Positions 61,478-64,000 of a DNA stretch of 64,000 nucleotides are shown in pieces (position 1 is the stretch's first letter; each line of letters opens with the position of its first letter). The stretch lies in assembly GCA_964415675.1 (NCBI GenBank), contig CAYQBG010000019.1, positions 1-64,000 of the forward strand, written 5' to 3'. Both the position numbers and the translations under genes were made by a program. The notes under the pieces are model-generated. The model was not told the DNA's origin. It worked only from the letters and a program-made list of their open reading frames with translations, and did no database searches. This stretch comes from UBA5336 sp964415675 (lineage in GTDB: Bacteria > Pseudomonadota > Alphaproteobacteria > Caulobacterales > Hyphomonadaceae).

Positions 61478-64000
61478 ATGGCCATCGCGAAGGCAAGCGC
61501 ACCCTTGCGCGCCGCCCACCAGACACTGCGCGTTGAAGCCGAAAAGATCGCAGACGATCCCCAGACCAATTCGGTTTTCGCCTATGCGCGTTCGGTTTTT
61601 TCCGGGCTGGAAACAGGAGCGACGACACTTGATGAGATCGAGACGCTGATTGACGAGGTGCATCTGCGCCTTGCCTGCGAGCGCGCACATGCACTTCGCG
61701 AGCAACATTTCGATTGTATGCCCGAGACCGTCCTGGATCTGGTCCGGCAGCGGCTTGAAACACTGGCCGGTGAAGGCTGGACAGCCTTCAGAAGCGCTGT
61801 CGAGACGCCGACCGGAGGGCTCGTCTTCACGGCCCATCCCACATTTGCGCTGTCACGCGATGTGCGCACTGCGCTCGCCGCTTATGCCGAAGACCCTGAG
61901 CCAACGGCCCGCAAGCGGCTTGCGACCGCACTGCGCAAGGACAGCCGGGGCTGGTCGGCAGATATCACGCTGACCGGCGAGCATGACGAAGTGCAATCCG
62001 CGCTCGCCCATGCCCGCCAGGCCATGTCCGGTCATGCCGCTCTCATTTTCGATGTGGCGCGCCGAGCCTTCCCGCAGGACTGGCGAACCTTGCGCCCCGC
62101 GCTGCCGACGCTTGCAAGTTGGGTTGGATACGACCTGGACGGGCGAACCGATATCGACTGGTGGCAATCGGTGTCGTTCCGCCTGTCGGAGAAGGCCGTC
62201 CAGCTCGAATACTATGCTGAACGGGTTGAGCGTATCGAACTGGACAGCGGCGAAGCTCTGGCTTCGCGTCTGCGCCGCGCTGCGAGGCTTAGTGCGCAGG
62301 AAGCCGAACTGTTCGCCCGCGACTTGTCCCAGCCCGCAGCCCTTGTAGAGGCGGTCAGACGTTTGACCGGGCCTGATGACGACCGGATCAGCGATGCGGC
62401 GACGATCATCGATACACTTGATACGCAGATGTGCGATGCGCGCGACGATCAGGCCGCGCAACTCCTCGTCCTGCGTGCCGAAATTGATGCGTTGCAGCTT
62501 GGCACGGCGCGCATTCATCTTCGCGTGAATGCCGCGCAGGTCCGGGCCGTTATCAGCCGCGATCTTGGGCTTGAGACTGAAGACAGGGATCTTGGCCGGC
62601 TTGCCTTGCAGCAATTGTCGGAAAAAGCCGCCGAACGAGGAACAGAAACCGCCAATTTCGCCGATCTTTTCCTGGAACAGTCCACTGCGCGCCGCCAGAT
62701 CATGATGAGTGCGCTCTGGCTGAAACATATCGATACCGGATCGCCGATCCGCTTCCTGATCGCGGAAGCCGAGAACCCGGCCACCGTGATGGGCACGCTT
62801 TATCTTGCGCGCCAGTTCGGCATCGATGGAATGCTGGATATCTCGCCCCTTTTCGAAACGCCCGAGGCGCTGGAGACGGGAGGGCGCTTTATAGAGCGCC
62901 TGCTTCAGGAACCTGAATTCCTGTCTTATCTGCGCGAGAGGGGCTATCTGTCGATCCAGCTCGGCTTTTCCGATGCCGGACGCTTCATCGGTCAGGTCGC
63001 TGCCGACATGGCGATTGAGCGCATCCACAATCTTATCGCCCGGGCGCTGGCAAAGGCTGATACGCAGATCGGCTTGCTCATCTTCAACACACATGGCGAG
63101 TCGATGGGGCGGGGCGCCTGGCCGGGCAGCTTCGTGCAACGTTTCGATCATGTCCTGACCGGCTGGACCCGAAGCCAGGCCCGGCAGCGCGGGCTGGCAC
63201 TGATGCATGAAGTGAGTTTTCAGGGCGGCGATGGTTTCCTGCATTTCGCCACGCCCGCTCTGGCCACCACAGCTTATGGTGCCTGGAGCCTTCATGTCCT
63301 GTCCGAGCCGGACGATTGCCCGGACGATCCTTTTTATACCGATACCGATTTCACATGGGACACATATCGCGCCTTGCGCAACTGGCATGAGCGGCTGTTC
63401 GAGGACCGCGATTATGGACACCTTCTCGGCGATTTCGCGACCAACCTTCTCATCCGGGCCGGGTCGCGCCAGAAGCGCCGGTCGGGCGGGCCGAAGGGAC
63501 CGCGCGCCCTGAGAGCAATTTCCCACAATGCCACGCTTCAGCAATTAGGCGTCCCCGTGAACACCGCTGCGGGCCTTGGATCAGCGGTCCGACGGGAAAA
63601 CGAGCGCCTGATCTCGCTGCTCGACCGGTCTCCACGCATGCGCAGCCTGCTCGACCTGGCGCTGAAGGCCCGGCTCGTGACCAGCGTGCCGGCCTTGCGA
63701 GCCTATGGCGAAGTGTACAATCCGAGCTTCTGGGTGGCGATCTCCCGGCGCCGGGACCCAGGTATTGCGGCGGGCTATCGACGTGTCTATTACGCGCTGG
63801 GCGATGGGCGCACCTCGCAATCGCTGCGTCGAATGGCGGACCGGTTCTCTATCGACCTTGGCAAGTTCGACCGCCTGCTGGCCGCGCTCGAAGATGCGCC
63901 GACGGCGCAAGCGCGCCATGAGGGTCGGCTGGACCTGCATGTCCTCCACGGTCTGCGCCTGGCGATGATGATGCATGCTCTGGCACAGGCCGGACGCCTG
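61478..64000 (+). CDS. Phosphoenolpyruvate carboxylase homologue with altered active site (partial, runs off the end)
   Basis: The frame is open for 841 codons to the window edge. The N-terminal FTAHPTFALSRDV (His120) and the middle SPLFETPEAL (Glu460) identify the PEP carboxylase family, and GSRQKRRSGGPKGPRALRAI matches its C-terminal arginine region. However, the canonical GYSDSxKDAG is GFSDAGRFIG (496-505), with Arg502 for Lys. The catalytic loop FHGRGGSxGRGGxP reads FNTHGESMGRGAWP (536-549), so the catalytic His and Arg align with Asn537 and His539. It may be a non-canonical enzyme or a regulatory homologue; a plain PEP carboxylase call is possible. GAGG lies 6 bases before the chosen ATG. 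It follows eda by 48 bases. Confidence 0.85.
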   Translation, partial: MAIAKASAPLRAAHQTLRVEAEKIADDPQTNSVFAYARSVFSGLETGATTLDEIETLIDEVHLRLACERAHALREQHFDCMPETVLDLVRQRLETLAGEGWTAFRSAVETPTGGLVFTAHPTFALSRDVRTALAAYAEDPEPTARKRLATALRKDSRGWSADITLTGEHDEVQSALAHARQAMSGHAALIFDVARRAFPQDWRTLRPALPTLASWVGYDLDGRTDIDWWQSVSFRLSEKAVQLEYYAERVERIELDSGEALASRLRRAARLSAQEAELFARDLSQPAALVEAVRRLTGPDDDRISDAATIIDTLDTQMCDARDDQAAQLLVLRAEIDALQLGTARIHLRVNAAQVRAVISRDLGLETEDRDLGRLALQQLSEKAAERGTETANFADLFLEQSTARRQIMMSALWLKHIDTGSPIRFLIAEAENPATVMGTLYLARQFGIDGMLDISPLFETPEALETGGRFIERLLQEPEFLSYLRERGYLSIQLGFSDAGRFIGQVAADMAIERIHNLIARALAKADTQIGLLIFNTHGESMGRGAWPGSFVQRFDHVLTGWTRSQARQRGLALMHEVSFQGGDGFLHFATPALATTAYGAWSLHVLSEPDDCPDDPFYTDTDFTWDTYRALRNWHERLFEDRDYGHLLGDFATNLLIRAGSRQKRRSGGPKGPRALRAISHNATLQQLGVPVNTAAGLGSAVRRENERLISLLDRSPRMRSLLDLALKARLVTSVPALRAYGEVYNPSFWVAISRRRDPGIAAGYRRVYYALGDGRTSQSLRRMADRFSIDLGKFDRLLAALEDAPTAQARHEGRLDLHVLHGLRLAMMMHALAQAGRL

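Overview
The window is a 64 kb stretch of a GC-rich alphaproteobacterial chromosome. Gene content points to a stalked or prosthecate marine lineage near Caulobacterales/Maricaulales (Hyphomonadaceae or Maricaulaceae): a Caulobacter-type TonB-dependent receptor, an ELM1-family protein beside greA, a TIGR01459 HAD protein, an Entner-Doudoroff (ED) operon, and tryptophan-halogenase-like genes next to SapC and a cupin. The lineage is an inference from gene content only. No rRNA, tRNA, CRISPR array, insertion sequence or prophage gene was seen. Coding density is very high, and many adjacent genes overlap by ATGA or a few bases.

Layout. 1-0.45 kb: an AT-richer fragment holding the C-terminal part of a XamI-like restriction enzyme and a hairpin, probably the edge of a decaying restriction-modification locus. 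0.5-11.1 kb: housekeeping and miscellaneous genes (tadA, enoyl-CoA hydratase, rsmD, patatin, SDR, a repetitive acidic lipoprotein, MscS channel, P450, HAD, MaoC, ribF, YbjN-like protein). 11.3-15.1 kb: ileS and a DUF481 outer-membrane protein. 15.3-21.0 kb: an arginine succinyltransferase (AST) operon, M20 peptidase-astA-astD-astB-maiA, followed by guaB. 22.5-27.3 kb: a vitamin B12 uptake operon (btuB-btuF-btuC-btuD on the minus strand) behind a cobalamin riboswitch. 27.4-40.3 kb: aspS, rnd, trxB, a CDF metal exporter, ELM1-like gene, greA, carB, an MBL hydrolase, a PqiA-like protein and an M48 protease.

40.4-64.0 kb is the most distinctive part. A divergent LytS-type kinase and LytTR regulator sit beside a plus-strand series of about 21 kb: GH16 laminarinase-like lipoprotein, large TonB-dependent receptor, halogenase-like flavoprotein, SapC, cupin-8 protein, second halogenase, GH3 beta-glucosidase, sodium/solute symporter, zwf, pgl, edd, glk, eda and a PEP-carboxylase-like gene that runs off the window. 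Read together, this looks like a beta-1,3-glucan (laminarin) utilisation locus joined directly to the glucose-catabolising ED pathway. The glucan is cut outside, oligosaccharides cross the outer membrane through the receptor, GH3 releases glucose, the symporter imports it, and Glk/Zwf/Pgl/Edd/Eda turn it into pyruvate and glyceraldehyde-3-phosphate.

Two parts of this locus are not explained by known pathways. One is the four-gene halogenase-SapC-cupin-halogenase cassette in its middle. The other is the terminal PEP-carboxylase homologue, whose canonical catalytic residues are substituted. A third point of interest is the AST operon, which lacks astC and astE but begins with an M20 peptidase that could supply the missing desuccinylase step.
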